Shown here piece by piece: positions 25,397 to 34,583 of a stretch of DNA of 64,000 bases. Source of the DNA: Desulforamulus aeronauticus DSM 10349 (GTDB lineage: Bacteria > Bacillota > Desulfotomaculia > Desulfotomaculales > Desulfotomaculaceae); contig NZ_FRAR01000010.1 in the NCBI RefSeq assembly GCF_900142375.1, positions 100,611 to 164,610 on the forward strand. Direction: 5' to 3'. A program made the translations under genes and the position numbers. Position 1 is the first letter of the stretch; the number at the start of each line of letters is the position of its first letter. The notes beneath the pieces were generated by a model, which searched no databases, was not told the origin of the DNA, and saw only the letters and a program-made list of their open reading frames with translations.

Positions 25397-26656
25397 TTAC
25401 ACTACAATATTAACACTTGTTTTTACGCTAACTGGCTGGATATCTTGCTCCAATCCAGCAATATCCGGTAGCGGATAGCCCGCTTGCACCTTAAACCTGC
25501 TCTGGTGTTCCCAACGGCTGTGGCTGTCCTGAGAACCTTGTTGCTGCCACTTGCCGGTATCTTGCTCCATAAACACTGCCGCTTCACTTAACTGAATATT
25601 TTGTTGAGCCAGCAGTTGCTTAAGCTGGGGAAAGGATGTTTCCAAAGCTTCTTTGGCCATACTGGTGGCGGCAACAAACTGGGCCGATAGTTCTCCTTTG
25701 GACCAGGTAAGCTTTACGGTTACTTCTCCCAGATGCTCCGGCTGCAGCTTCATCTTTAATGAAGTAGATCCCGGAGATCTTTGCAGCATCATGGACCTAA
25801 CCATTTCAGCGACTCGGTCCGGCAACTGGCTCAGCGGCACCTCCATTACAGCCTGCGGTCTCTGGCCAGGCTGGTTGACCTTCACACCATGCTCCGCTTC
25901 AAGACGCTGCTGCAACCCCTCCCCTTCCGGTAGGTTTACTTCCTGCGCAGTTTTGGAGGCACTTGGCGTATCTGTATTCGATTTTGCAGCTTGCTGATCA
26001 GTACCCTTTTGCTGCTGATCTGTAAGGGATATTTTAGTAAAAGAACCATCTTCCTTGGCAACATTGCCTGGTAACTCTTCAGGAAGTTCCTGTTGTTCCT
26101 GGGGAGAGGCTTGCACCGGTTCCCCTTGCTGTAGTGCCTGTTTGATGTCTGCAGCCATTTGGGCTGTTTGAACCACCTGGTTCGTTGCCGCCGCAACCTG
26201 CTGTAAATTTTGTGGCATTTGTTGGGACTGAGTAATCTGGATGTTATCTTGAATAACATTGCTGACTGGTTGTATGGTGCCTTCAGATACTTCTTGAGAG
26301 ACTAATTGATTAGCCACCTCTAAAGGATTGTTATTTAAAGCTTTATTCTCCTTTTCAGTAGGCATGTCCTGAACGAAATCCAATTCTCCGATTTGACCCG
26401 CCTTAGCATCCATCAGCAACTCGGCATTCAGAGGATTATTTAACAGCAGTTGCTGCCCTTCCTCAGCCACTCCTGCGGTGTTCTGGTTGTTGCTAAGTTC
26501 CGGCATATTTTGCTGCGCCATACCCGTCAGGTTCATATTCATTAACAGTTGAAGAAGTTCGTTAAACCCATCTCCGGTGGTAGAGTTATTACTTTTTTCC
26601 TGATCAAAATCGGGTTGTTGACTTAACGCAACTTTGTTAATCTGCACTTTTTTCAC
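25397..26656 (-). CDS. fliK: Flagellar hook-length control protein FliK
   Basis: A 419-residue protein: a Gln/Asn-rich, presumably extended ruler region, then a C-terminal Flg_hook domain (SLKMKLQPEHLGEVTVKLTW, LETSFPQLKQLLAQQNIQL). It measures the hook and triggers the FlhB switch. ATG with AAAGGAGGTG upstream. Confidence 0.9.
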   Translation of the reverse strand: MKKVQINKVALSQQPDFDQEKSNNSTTGDGFNELLQLLMNMNLTGMAQQNMPELSNNQNTAGVAEEGQQLLLNNPLNAELLMDAKAGQIGELDFVQDMPTEKENKALNNNPLEVANQLVSQEVSEGTIQPVSNVIQDNIQITQSQQMPQNLQQVAAATNQVVQTAQMAADIKQALQQGEPVQASPQEQQELPEELPGNVAKEDGSFTKISLTDQQQKGTDQQAAKSNTDTPSASKTAQEVNLPEGEGLQQRLEAEHGVKVNQPGQRPQAVMEVPLSQLPDRVAEMVRSMMLQRSPGSTSLKMKLQPEHLGEVTVKLTWSKGELSAQFVAATSMAKEALETSFPQLKQLLAQQNIQLSEAAVFMEQDTGKWQQQGSQDSHSRWEHQSRFKVQAGYPLPDIAGLEQDIQPVSVKTSVNIVV

Positions 26657-26730
26657 CTCCTTTCAGTACTACTATGCGGGCCGATGTAGGCATCGGCTCC
26701 TACAAATACATGAATAAATAAACGGCGTTT

Positions 26731-26775
26731 GTAGGGGCGTGCTTTGCACGTCCCTACGTGGTACAATACACATTT
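26731..26775. repeat. Interspersed palindromic repeat with GTACAATACACATTT tail, copy A
   Basis: GTAGGGGCGTGC-TTT-GCACGTCCCTAC forms a near-perfect hairpin at 26731-26757, followed by the 15-base tail at 26761-26775. A similar GTAGG..CCGATG stretch precedes it at 26690-26712. The same tail occurs at 53756-53770 next to CGCCCCTAC. The tail supplies the fliJ stop codon. Confidence 0.6.
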
Positions 26776-27205
26776 ATGCCTTTCGACTATAGCGTAGGGT
26801 AGCCATTTCATCGATTTCCTTTTGCTCCAGAAACAACAGTCTTGCTTGAAATTCCGTCAACTGTTTTTCCTTCAGCTTCTCTAGAACCATTCGCTCTTGG
26901 CGGGCCTTCATTGTGTCCTGCCTGCGTAGATCAAATATTTCTTCGGCTCGTTGTAGATGCTTTTGCTCCCGCTGGGCCGTTTGTTGCAGATGTTCTCGGT
27001 AAATAAAAGATTGCAGTTGCTCCTCTGGTTTAAGAAGCGTCCCTGCATAGCTAAAAGCCTCTACCAGCTTTTGCTTTGTCTGATCCAGATTCTGCTGACA
27101 TTTGACACATTCCTGCAGTGCTTTAGCTTGTCCCAGCAAAGCCTCTTCCTCTTTGGTTTTCCTTTGCTCCAGTACCGGCTCCAAACTAAACCGAAACCCC
27201 TTCAC
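26774..27205 (-). CDS. fliJ: Flagellar export chaperone FliJ
   Basis: A 143-residue, almost wholly alpha-helical coiled-coil protein, the usual form of FliJ (KGFRFSLEPVLEQRKTKEEE at the start). It links the FliI ATPase to FlhA. Starts 5 bases after fliI. The stop codon lies within an interspersed repeat. Confidence 0.88.
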   Translation of the reverse strand: MKGFRFSLEPVLEQRKTKEEEALLGQAKALQECVKCQQNLDQTKQKLVEAFSYAGTLLKPEEQLQSFIYREHLQQTAQREQKHLQRAEEIFDLRRQDTMKARQERMVLEKLKEKQLTEFQARLLFLEQKEIDEMATLRYSRKA

Positions 27206-27210
27206 GCAAA

Positions 27211-28539
27211 CTACCTCCCTACTAAAGCAGCCAACTCTTTTAAGGTTTCTTCATAACCACTGTATTCTGAAGGCTTTTGTCTTAAAAGACCTATCATGTC
27301 ATCATTCTTGGCTATGGCAGCATCAATCTTTGGGTTGCTGCCAGGAACATAGGCGCCAATATTGATTAAGTCTTCAGACTCCCGATAGGTAGCCAATAAA
27401 TCCCTAACTATCCCAGCCTGCTCTTTATGCTCTTCACTAGCAATATCCGGCATTAAGCGGCTAACACTTTGCAATACATCAATAGCCGGATAGTGGTTGG
27501 CAGCGGCCAATTTTCTGGTTAAGACAATGTGCCCGTCCAGAATCCCCCGCACTGCATCGGCTATGGGTTCATTCAGATCATCACCGTCTACCAGTACGGT
27601 GTAAAAGGCAGTTATGGATCCTTTTTGTCCCATGCCGGAACGTTCTAAAAGCTTTGGCAGCAAGGCAAAAACCGAAGGTGTATAGCCTTTGGTGGCCGGT
27701 GGTTCCCCCACTGCCAATCCCACCTCCCGCTGGGCCATGGCAAAACGGGTAACAGAATCCATCATCAACATGACATCCAGCCCCTGGTCGCGAAAATACT
27801 CGGCAATGGTAGTCGCCACAAAAGCTCCTTTTAATCTCACCAAGGCGGGCTGATCGGAGGTGGCCGCCACAATAATTGAGCGGGCCATTCCTTCTGGTCC
27901 CAAGTCCTCTTGCAAAAATTCCAACACCTCGCGCCCACGTTCCCCAATCAGCCCGATGACATTGACGTCGGCACTGCCATGCCGGGCAATCATTCCTAGC
28001 AGAGTGCTCTTTCCTACACCACTACCGGCGAATATCCCAATCCGTTGACCCTTGCCGCAAGTAAGCAATGAATCCACTGCCCGTACCCCGGTGGGTAGCA
28101 CCGTATCAATACGCTTCCGCTTTAAGGGGTTGGGCGGACGGTTATCAACGGGAAAATCCTCACCCACACTATTATCAAAAGTATCATCAATAGGCCTACC
28201 CAGCCCGTCCAACACTTTGCCATATAAATGCCTGCCCACGCGAACGGTTAAGTTATGGCCGGTGGGCACCACGGCACACCCGGGGAAAATACCCCTTAGT
28301 TCGCCCAGCGGCATCAACAGGGAATGTTGATCTCGAAAGCCCACCACTTCCGCTCGTACTGGTTCTGGCTCTCCCTGCACCACGATATCACAAACCTCGC
28401 CAATACGGGCAATGATACCCTGCACTTCAAGCATCAAGCCGATAACCTGGGTAACTTTACCAATGGGTTTAATTACCCTGGCCCGGTTTACTCTTTCTTT
28501 ATATGGATTAAGGTCCACAGAAACCTTAACCTCCATCAC
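27211..28539 (-). CDS. fliI: Flagellum-specific ATPase FliI
   Basis: A 442-residue F1-beta-like ATPase. Walker A is AGSGVGKST (171-179), Walker B is VMLMMDSVTR, and the SITAFYTVLVDGDDLNEP segment is typical. It energises substrate release for type III export. Abuts fliH by a single base. Confidence 0.97.
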   Translation of the reverse strand: MMEVKVSVDLNPYKERVNRARVIKPIGKVTQVIGLMLEVQGIIARIGEVCDIVVQGEPEPVRAEVVGFRDQHSLLMPLGELRGIFPGCAVVPTGHNLTVRVGRHLYGKVLDGLGRPIDDTFDNSVGEDFPVDNRPPNPLKRKRIDTVLPTGVRAVDSLLTCGKGQRIGIFAGSGVGKSTLLGMIARHGSADVNVIGLIGERGREVLEFLQEDLGPEGMARSIIVAATSDQPALVRLKGAFVATTIAEYFRDQGLDVMLMMDSVTRFAMAQREVGLAVGEPPATKGYTPSVFALLPKLLERSGMGQKGSITAFYTVLVDGDDLNEPIADAVRGILDGHIVLTRKLAAANHYPAIDVLQSVSRLMPDIASEEHKEQAGIVRDLLATYRESEDLINIGAYVPGSNPKIDAAIAKNDDMIGLLRQKPSEYSGYEETLKELAALVGR

Positions 28540-29268
28540 TTATTCCTCCTGGCCGTATAACGCCTTAATTGCTTCCTGCCAGCGGGTCTCCAGGGTGGCA
28601 TCCACCTGCCCCTGCTCCGTTTCGAAGCGACACCCCCCAGGTTGTACACCATTATCCACCAGCAGATTAAGTTCTACCTTACCGGGTAATCCTTGGAGCA
28701 ACTGGTTTTTTCCTTCCTCTACCATACCAAAATCAACCTGGTTGACGTAGATAGTAATAACAGGTCGGTTTTTTACCAATTCTATGCATTCTTTGGCAAT
28801 CTCCATAATGGTACGGGGTTCTACAGCCAGTTGGGTCATGACCACCCGCTCAGCAATATCTACTGACAGTTCCACAATCTGTGGTTCCATTTGATCTAAG
28901 GTACGGTTAAAAATATCCCCTGCCTGCTTCAGGACATCTTTGGCCTGCTGGCGTATGCTTGCCGCCTCGTCTTCTGCAGCATGGATCCCTTCCTGCCAGC
29001 CGGTTTCCTGGGCCTGTTCCTTTAACTGTTGGGCTTCTATTTGTGCCTGTTCTCTAGACTGCTGGAGAATTCGATTAGCCTCTTCTTTGGCTTTAGCTAT
29101 CATTTCCTCGGCCTGCTGTTTGGCTAATAGTAGTAATTCTTCAGGAGAGGGGGCAGCAGCTTCCTCCACCACCTCTTCAACGGGCACTAAGACTAGTTCC
29201 CTCAAGGGTAATACCTGATCGGCTTGAACCAAGGCCACATCTTTGATAATCCTAGACAAGGATGGCAT
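28540..29268 (-). CDS. fliH: Flagellar assembly protein FliH
   Basis: A protein of about 242 residues with a long Gln/Ala/Glu coiled coil (LAKQQAEEMIAKAKEEANRI) and a C-terminal V/A-ATPase subunit E-like domain. It regulates FliI. The frame is open to a TTG at 29292. The ATG at 29268 (MPSLSRIIK) looks like the family start, although GGGGAGG touches it. It overlaps fliG by at least 17 bases. Confidence 0.9.
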   Translation of the reverse strand: MPSLSRIIKDVALVQADQVLPLRELVLVPVEEVVEEAAAPSPEELLLLAKQQAEEMIAKAKEEANRILQQSREQAQIEAQQLKEQAQETGWQEGIHAAEDEAASIRQQAKDVLKQAGDIFNRTLDQMEPQIVELSVDIAERVVMTQLAVEPRTIMEIAKECIELVKNRPVITIYVNQVDFGMVEEGKNQLLQGLPGKVELNLLVDNGVQPGGCRFETEQGQVDATLETRWQEAIKALYGQEE

Positions 29269-30262
29269 CCTCCCCACCACGGGAAATGACAATCTCGCCA
29301 GCTTCTTCCAACCGTCTGATCACATTTACAATACGTTGTTGGGCTTCTTCTACATCCTTTAGTCGGACGGGGCCCATGTAGTCGATTTCTTCCCTTAACA
29401 TATCCGAAGCACGTTTGGACATGTTTTTGTAGATGCGGTTGTTTACTTCCTGGTTAGCACCCTTCATGGCCAGAGCCAGATCCTTGTTATCCACCTCACG
29501 CAGCACCTTTTGGATGGAGATATCATGAAGCTTCACAACATCTTCGAAGATAAACATCATCCGGCGAACCTCTTCGCTAAGATTGGGATCTGCCCGCTCC
29601 AACTGTTCAAAAATAGCTTTTTCTGTGGCACGGTCTACACGGTTTAGAATGTTAACCAGACACTGCACGCCGCCAACCACTGTTTCCTCATGCTGAGCAA
29701 CGGAAGAAAGTTTTTTCTCCAACACTTTTTCTACTTCCTTCGCCACATCTGGAGATATCCGATCCAAGATGGCAACCCGCCGAGCCACTTCGCTTTGCAC
29801 CTGAGGTTCTAACTCAGCTAGAATAACAGCTGCCTGATCTGGTTTTAGATAGGACAATACAAAGGCAACCGTCTGCGGGTGTTCTTCTCTGATAAAACTC
29901 AAAATATGCCGGGGGTCGGTCTTACGCAACGAACCAAAGGGAAGCGACTGCATGGTGGAGCTAATGCGATCTAATATCTCGGCACCCTTCTCCCACCCAT
30001 AGGTCTTTTCTAATAGCTCTTTGGCATAGTTAACCCCGCCATTTAGCAAATAATCCCTGGCTTGAATTAAATAGATAAATTCCTCAACAACCTGCTTCTG
30101 AATTTCGGTAGGCACCTTATCCATTTCAGCAATGGCTGCGGTAATGCGCTCCACTTCATCTTCGTTAAACTCATTTCGTAACATCTTGGAGGCTATGTCG
30201 GCTCCCAGGGATATCAGTAATATGGCTGCTTTTTGTTCTCCGGTGAGTTTCTCATAATTCAT
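29252..30262 (-). CDS. fliG: Flagellar motor switch protein FliG
   Basis: A 336-residue FliG with N-terminal FliF-binding, middle (EEHPQTVAFVLSYLKPDQAA) and C-terminal torque domains. The charged torque-helix residues are in LREVDNKDLALAMKGANQEV. It follows fliF by 12 bases. Confidence 0.97.
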   Translation of the reverse strand: MNYEKLTGEQKAAILLISLGADIASKMLRNEFNEDEVERITAAIAEMDKVPTEIQKQVVEEFIYLIQARDYLLNGGVNYAKELLEKTYGWEKGAEILDRISSTMQSLPFGSLRKTDPRHILSFIREEHPQTVAFVLSYLKPDQAAVILAELEPQVQSEVARRVAILDRISPDVAKEVEKVLEKKLSSVAQHEETVVGGVQCLVNILNRVDRATEKAIFEQLERADPNLSEEVRRMMFIFEDVVKLHDISIQKVLREVDNKDLALAMKGANQEVNNRIYKNMSKRASDMLREEIDYMGPVRLKDVEEAQQRIVNVIRRLEEAGEIVISRGGEDAILV

Positions 30263-30274
30263 ATTCGATACCCC

Positions 30275-31825
30275 TTACTCCCTCAGCCAAACTTTTAACA
30301 CAGCGGCAATATCGTTAGGACGTTCTTCCGCGAGATCCTTTAATTGTTTCTGTTTATCCTTTGGCGGAGGAATTTCCCAAGCTGTTTCTTCTTCCTCTAC
30401 AGGCAGTAAACTTTCAACTACCAGACCTTCAGTTTCTTCTGCAACTGGTTCAGCCGCCTTTTTCTTCCGGCGACGACGAATGAGCCAGCCAATTAGGAAC
30501 AGTAACAATAAAATCCCGGCTGCACCGGCAGCAATCAGTACATATAACTGCTCATTTGGTGCCTGAGTTTCTTTTATATCTTCACTCAAGTCGTATTGAC
30601 TACGGTCAAAGGTCATGGCAGAAACGTTAATCTGATCGCCTCGCTCTTGATCATAGCCAATGGCTACAGACACCATACGTTCCACCTGGGCACGATCCAG
30701 ATTTTTCACCGATTCGTCCAGCACCACAGAGGTTGAGAGTTTCAGCACCTTGCCCGGAGCCTGTACGACTGAATCTACCCTCTGCCCGTGCTGATAGTTC
30801 TTTATGTCATCAGATTTCGTATAGCTGTTTTGACCAGCGTTCGTTACCCCAGGATCACTTAGCCCAGGCATTTGGCTGTTAGTACCGGGTACCCCACCGC
30901 CGCCGCCATCACTACCACTCTCTGTGGTGCTCCGCTCGCTGACGATCGGACCGGTTATCACTTCCGTGGTATTGGTCTGTTGCTGATTAAAGTCCAGTTC
31001 AGCGGTAACCATGGCCACTGCTTTGTTGGGTCCCAACACTTTGGCCAACATAGCCTGTACACGGCTTTCCAATTCCTTTTCATAGGACCGGCGAATCTGC
31101 TGTTGTTTCTCCACCACCGTTCCTGAAAAACCGGCAACGCTTCCCAGGCCTGCAGGGTCTTTCAGAAAATCGTTTAAGATGTTCCCTTCGGTATCAATAA
31201 TATGTACATTTTCCGGTTTTAGTCCTTCAACACTACCAACAATTAGGTCATTAAGGCCTTTTACTTGTTCGGGCTTTAGCTGGGCATGGGGTTTTAGCTT
31301 AATTACCACGGAAGCAGAAGCAGTACCCTCTTCCTCAATAAAGACACTCTTTTGTGGAATTACCAAGTGAACCCTGGCCTGCTCCACACCTTCTACTCTG
31401 GTAATTGTACGCCTAAGCTCCTCCTGCAAAGCCCTTTGGTAGGTAATTTTCTGTTCAAAATCGGTTTCCCCAAACTTACTGGTGTCAAACAGTTCCCAAC
31501 CATGACCCATACCAGTTAATAATCCCGCACTGGCCAACTTCAACCGGACATCATCCACTTGTTTTTGTGGTACCATAATGGTTGTTCCCTGGTTCGTTAA
31601 CTGATACGGTATTTTATCTGCTTCTAGCTGCGCAACAATGTCTCCGGCTTCTTTGGGTTCCAGATCCCCCAACAACATAGCATAGTTGGGTCGGGAAAAA
31701 CTAATAGCCGCATAGACCAAACCCGCCAGAAACACCGCGCTGACCAGGATAAATAAAATTTTTCTCTTTTGGTTAGTCTCCTGCCACCGCTGTTTTAATC
31801 TATCCAGCAGGTCTCTAAAATTCAC
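30275..31825 (-). CDS. fliF: Flagellar MS-ring protein FliF
   Basis: A 516-residue MS-ring protein. Membrane helices are at about 23-43 and 427-447 with YscJ/RBM domains between (LLGDLEPKEAGDIVAQLEAD). The C-terminal FliG-binding tail ends LKVWLRE. The ring is the assembly base of the motor. Confidence 0.97.
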   Translation of the reverse strand: MNFRDLLDRLKQRWQETNQKRKILFILVSAVFLAGLVYAAISFSRPNYAMLLGDLEPKEAGDIVAQLEADKIPYQLTNQGTTIMVPQKQVDDVRLKLASAGLLTGMGHGWELFDTSKFGETDFEQKITYQRALQEELRRTITRVEGVEQARVHLVIPQKSVFIEEEGTASASVVIKLKPHAQLKPEQVKGLNDLIVGSVEGLKPENVHIIDTEGNILNDFLKDPAGLGSVAGFSGTVVEKQQQIRRSYEKELESRVQAMLAKVLGPNKAVAMVTAELDFNQQQTNTTEVITGPIVSERSTTESGSDGGGGGVPGTNSQMPGLSDPGVTNAGQNSYTKSDDIKNYQHGQRVDSVVQAPGKVLKLSTSVVLDESVKNLDRAQVERMVSVAIGYDQERGDQINVSAMTFDRSQYDLSEDIKETQAPNEQLYVLIAAGAAGILLLLFLIGWLIRRRRKKKAAEPVAEETEGLVVESLLPVEEEETAWEIPPPKDKQKQLKDLAEERPNDIAAVLKVWLRE

Positions 31826-31843
31826 GATACCACCTCAACGGTA

Positions 31844-32134
31844 TTATAGCTGCATTCGGGAAATTTCTTGGTATGCTTCAACAATCTTGTTTCTCACTTC
31901 CACTGCCAACTGCATGGTCAATTTGGCTTCTCGCAAGGGAATGGTTACCTGGTGAATATCTTGAATCTCTCCCACTAGAAAACCTTGCATGGCCTCATCC
32001 GCTTGTATTTGTGTCTGATTCAGCTTATCGATAGCATTGTTTAATACCGCATCGAACCCCTTAGCTGTCTGAATCTGGGAACCGGAACTCTGTTCTGGTA
32101 TCTGCAACGTCATAGGCATTGGTAAAACATTCAT
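31844..32134 (-). CDS. fliE: Hook-basal body complex protein FliE
   Basis: A 96-residue FliE with the closing signature KLTMQLAVEVRNKIVEAYQE. It joins the MS ring to the proximal rod. Located between flgC and fliF, as in other Firmicutes. Confidence 0.95.
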   Translation of the reverse strand: MNVLPMPMTLQIPEQSSGSQIQTAKGFDAVLNNAIDKLNQTQIQADEAMQGFLVGEIQDIHQVTIPLREAKLTMQLAVEVRNKIVEAYQEISRMQL

Positions 32135-32148
32135 TGCTTAGTAACCTC

Positions 32149-32586
32149 CTACCCTCGGGAAATTTCCAAGGCCTTCAGGGCCATGTTTTTGGCTGCATTC
32201 AGAGTGGTTACATTGGCCTCGTAAGATCGACTGGCCGTAATCGCATCTACCATTTCGTTAACAATGTTAATATTGGGATAGGCCACATTTCCCTGTTCAT
32301 CTGCCAGGGGATGATCGGGATCATTGACGATTCTGGGTGCAGCCGTATCTTCCACAATAGCTGCTACCTTAACGCCCCTCCCTTTGGGTTCCAAGCCGTT
32401 AGCTGCCATCGTTTGCCTAAGTTGTTCGGCAAACAGGGGCATTCTGCGGCGATACACCGGGTTATTGGGATCATTTGGCCTACTGGCCGTATTCATGTTG
32501 GCCACGTTGTTGGCAATTAGTTCTAATCGCATCCTCTCCGATGTCATCCCCGAAGCACTAATGCTAAAGGTTTCAAACAAGCCCAT
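32149..32586 (-). CDS. flgC: Flagellar basal-body rod protein FlgC
   Basis: A 145-residue FlgC: the N-terminal rod motif LELIANNVANMNTA and the C-terminal YPNINIVNEMVDAITASRSY are both present. It forms the proximal rod. Confidence 0.96.
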   Translation of the reverse strand: MGLFETFSISASGMTSERMRLELIANNVANMNTASRPNDPNNPVYRRRMPLFAEQLRQTMAANGLEPKGRGVKVAAIVEDTAAPRIVNDPDHPLADEQGNVAYPNINIVNEMVDAITASRSYEANVTTLNAAKNMALKALEISRG

Positions 32587-32592
32587 CCTTCA

Positions 32593-32988
32593 TTACCTCC
32601 TACCAATGACAGTACCTAAAATCTCAAAATGATCTATTAAACCCTGGGCAATCAGATCCTGCTGAATAGTTGTTGCGGCCAGATTAACCATTTCTTCATC
32701 CACATCCACGTTATTGCCGTCATAACGCATCGTGGTGCCCTTCACTTGCTTTACTTCCGGGCTAAAAGCAGCATTAGCCGTGCCAATATGTTTGGCGTGC
32801 GTTCCCTTTAAGGGTCCACCATTGCTGTTAATCGCAGCCTTTAATTGATCTTCAAAACTCACATAAGATTTTTTAAAACCCGGTGTGTTAAAATTGGCTA
32901 CGTTATTGGCAATCACTCTCTGCCGTAGTGACGTGGCGTCTAAACCCTTTTGCAAAATAGTAAACGCGGGGTTGTCAAAAATATTCAT
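32593..32988 (-). CDS. flgB: Flagellar basal-body rod protein FlgB
   Basis: A 131-residue FlgB (IANNVANFNTPGFKKSYVSF) and the first gene of the 26-kb fla/che operon. Its ATG is preceded by AAGGGATG. The upstream 392 bases hold the promoter region. Confidence 0.96.
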   Translation of the reverse strand: MNIFDNPAFTILQKGLDATSLRQRVIANNVANFNTPGFKKSYVSFEDQLKAAINSNGGPLKGTHAKHIGTANAAFSPEVKQVKGTTMRYDGNNVDVDEEMVNLAATTIQQDLIAQGLIDHFEILGTVIGRR

Positions 32989-33380
32989 ATAATCATCCCT
33001 TGGTATACAAATTTTCAGTGTTAAGCTATTAAGTTCTTTTCTAAAATTACGATAACTGCAATGAGGGTAATTTTACCATTCGACTTTAGTCCTCGGAATA
33101 GTTTACCACCTCTAGAAATTCTACACAGAGCAACAAAAACCCTCCTGTTACATTGCTTTGTCACCTTTTTTTAATAAATGGCTTTTGAGGTCTGTTATAG
33201 AATATACATACTTTAATTTGGCAGACGCTTTTTATCGACAATACAATTGTTTTTTGTAGAAATGCGTCAACTGCCTTTATTTTATGTCAATTTTTGCCCA
33301 GTGTCCATCTTTTTCCATATGACCATGGTCATTATTGTTACAGGACTTAAGTCCTATATTTCCTTGTTCAGGATACTCAT
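32989..33380. other. Regulatory intergenic region before the fla/che operon
   Basis: No coding sequence is seen in these 392 bases. They hold a sigma-28-like promoter (33232-33258) and two perfect 14-base palindromes 9 bases apart, at 33319-33332 (ATGACCATGGTCAT) and 33342-33355 (AGGACTTAAGTCCT). The rest is AT-rich, with no clear terminator after the DegT-like gene, so readthrough into flgB is possible. Confidence 0.5.
33232..33258 (-). promoter_or_regulatory. Candidate SigD promoter for the fla/che operon
   Basis: On the minus strand TACA, 15 bases, GTCGATAA. This differs from the sigma-28 consensus TAAA-N15-GCCGATAA at one base in each box. It lies about 240 bases before flgB. Confidence 0.5.
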
Positions 33381-34463
33381 TTATTTCTTCAAGATCGCTA
33401 CCAGTACATTGATAACCTTAGCAATTTCATCTTCTGTTAACTCCCTACAGTAGGTCGATAAATTAATTACCCTTTGGTAAAACTCCTCTGCTTTGGGACA
33501 TAATGGCCCTTCAATGGTGCATATATCCGGGTGCCCTTGCCATAGATAAATAGGATGCAAATAAATCGGATAAAACTGAACATCTACATCTATACCTTGC
33601 CGTAAAAGTTCTTCCACAAGCTCCTTGCGTTTTTCCATCAACTTCTCATGTAATAGGATTGGGAATGTATACCAAGCAGGCTCACATTGGCTGGGAACCT
33701 GCAGCAATTCTATCTCCTCAAGGCTTGATAATGCCGTATGGTATTGGGCTGCTATTTGTTTGCGTCTTGCCAGCTTGTGTTCTGCCTTGGCCAACTGCTC
33801 CAGGCCCATACCTGCCTGCATACTGGTCAGACGATAGTTAAAACCAATCTCCTGGGCTTCAAAATGCCAAGGCCCCTCCTCTTTCACCAATTCCTCATGG
33901 TTGTACATCATACCCGTATCCCGAAATAACCGGAGCCAGCTAGCATACTCTGCCGAATCCGTTACCACCATGCCCCCCAATTCGGTATATACTCCCTGGG
34001 GGTGAGAAAAATCGAATATAGTAAGCGAGCTGAGGGTGCCTATTTTCTTCCCTTGACAAATGCCCCCTAAAGCCCGGGAGGCATCTTCAATGATGACAAT
34101 CTCCTTTTCTTCGATTACCTTGGCCAGAGCTTCTACGTCACAGGGAAACCCGGCGTAGTGGGTGGCAATAATAGCCTTGGTATTGGCAGAAATGCGCCAC
34201 CGCACTGCCTCCGGATCCAGACAGCCGGTCTTTGGATCAATATCCGTATAAATGGGTATACCATCCAGATAACGAACGGCATGGGCCACCTCCGGGTGGG
34301 CCAGCGGTGATAAAATAACTTCATCTTTATGGCTAATCCCTGCTGCATATAAAGCAGCATGTAGAGCAGCCGTGCTGTTGGCCACCGCCACCGCATATTT
34401 GACACCTATATACTTGGCAAAGGCAGTTTCAAATTCTTGTACCTTTTGTTCTCTTTTGTTCAT
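33381..34463 (-). CDS. DegT/DnrJ/StrS-fold protein lacking the PLP lysine
   Basis: A 360-residue member of the sugar aminotransferase fold family. The phosphate-binding NSTAALHAAL (29-38) and the PLP-contact Asp127 (IIEDASRALGG) are kept. However, the segment that normally reads FHPTKNxTTGEGG is FSHPQGVYTELGG, so the Schiff-base lysine is Gln156 (CAG at 33996-33998). A standard transamination cannot be expected. Other lysine-less members, with His, act as sugar 3-dehydratases. ATG with AAGGAG upstream. It lies between the TA pair and flgB and might belong to flagellin sugar synthesis. Confidence 0.85.
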   Translation of the reverse strand: MNKREQKVQEFETAFAKYIGVKYAVAVANSTAALHAALYAAGISHKDEVILSPLAHPEVAHAVRYLDGIPIYTDIDPKTGCLDPEAVRWRISANTKAIIATHYAGFPCDVEALAKVIEEKEIVIIEDASRALGGICQGKKIGTLSSLTIFDFSHPQGVYTELGGMVVTDSAEYASWLRLFRDTGMMYNHEELVKEEGPWHFEAQEIGFNYRLTSMQAGMGLEQLAKAEHKLARRKQIAAQYHTALSSLEEIELLQVPSQCEPAWYTFPILLHEKLMEKRKELVEELLRQGIDVDVQFYPIYLHPIYLWQGHPDICTIEGPLCPKAEEFYQRVINLSTYCRELTEDEIAKVINVLVAILKK

Positions 34464-34502
34464 AGGTATGGCTCCTTACTATGCGAAAAATTGTCAAATC
34501 CT

Positions 34503-34508
34503 ATTATA
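34503..34508 (-). promoter_or_regulatory. -10 box for the DegT-like gene
   Basis: The minus strand reads TATAAT here, 40 bases before the start codon, without a good -35. It lies back to back with the promoter of the nucleotidyltransferase gene. Confidence 0.35.
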
Positions 34509-34530
34509 TACCAAAACCAATTGTTTGGAC

Positions 34531-34559
34531 TTGGAATTAAAAACCAGTAAGCATATAAT
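34531..34559 (+). promoter_or_regulatory. Sigma-A promoter for the MntA/HepT pair
   Basis: TTGGAA (34531-34536), a 17-base spacer and TATAAT (34554-34559), about 25 bases before the first start codon. A near-consensus vegetative promoter. Confidence 0.75.
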
Positions 34560-34583
34560 ATTCTATAAGGTAGGTGAATTGAA

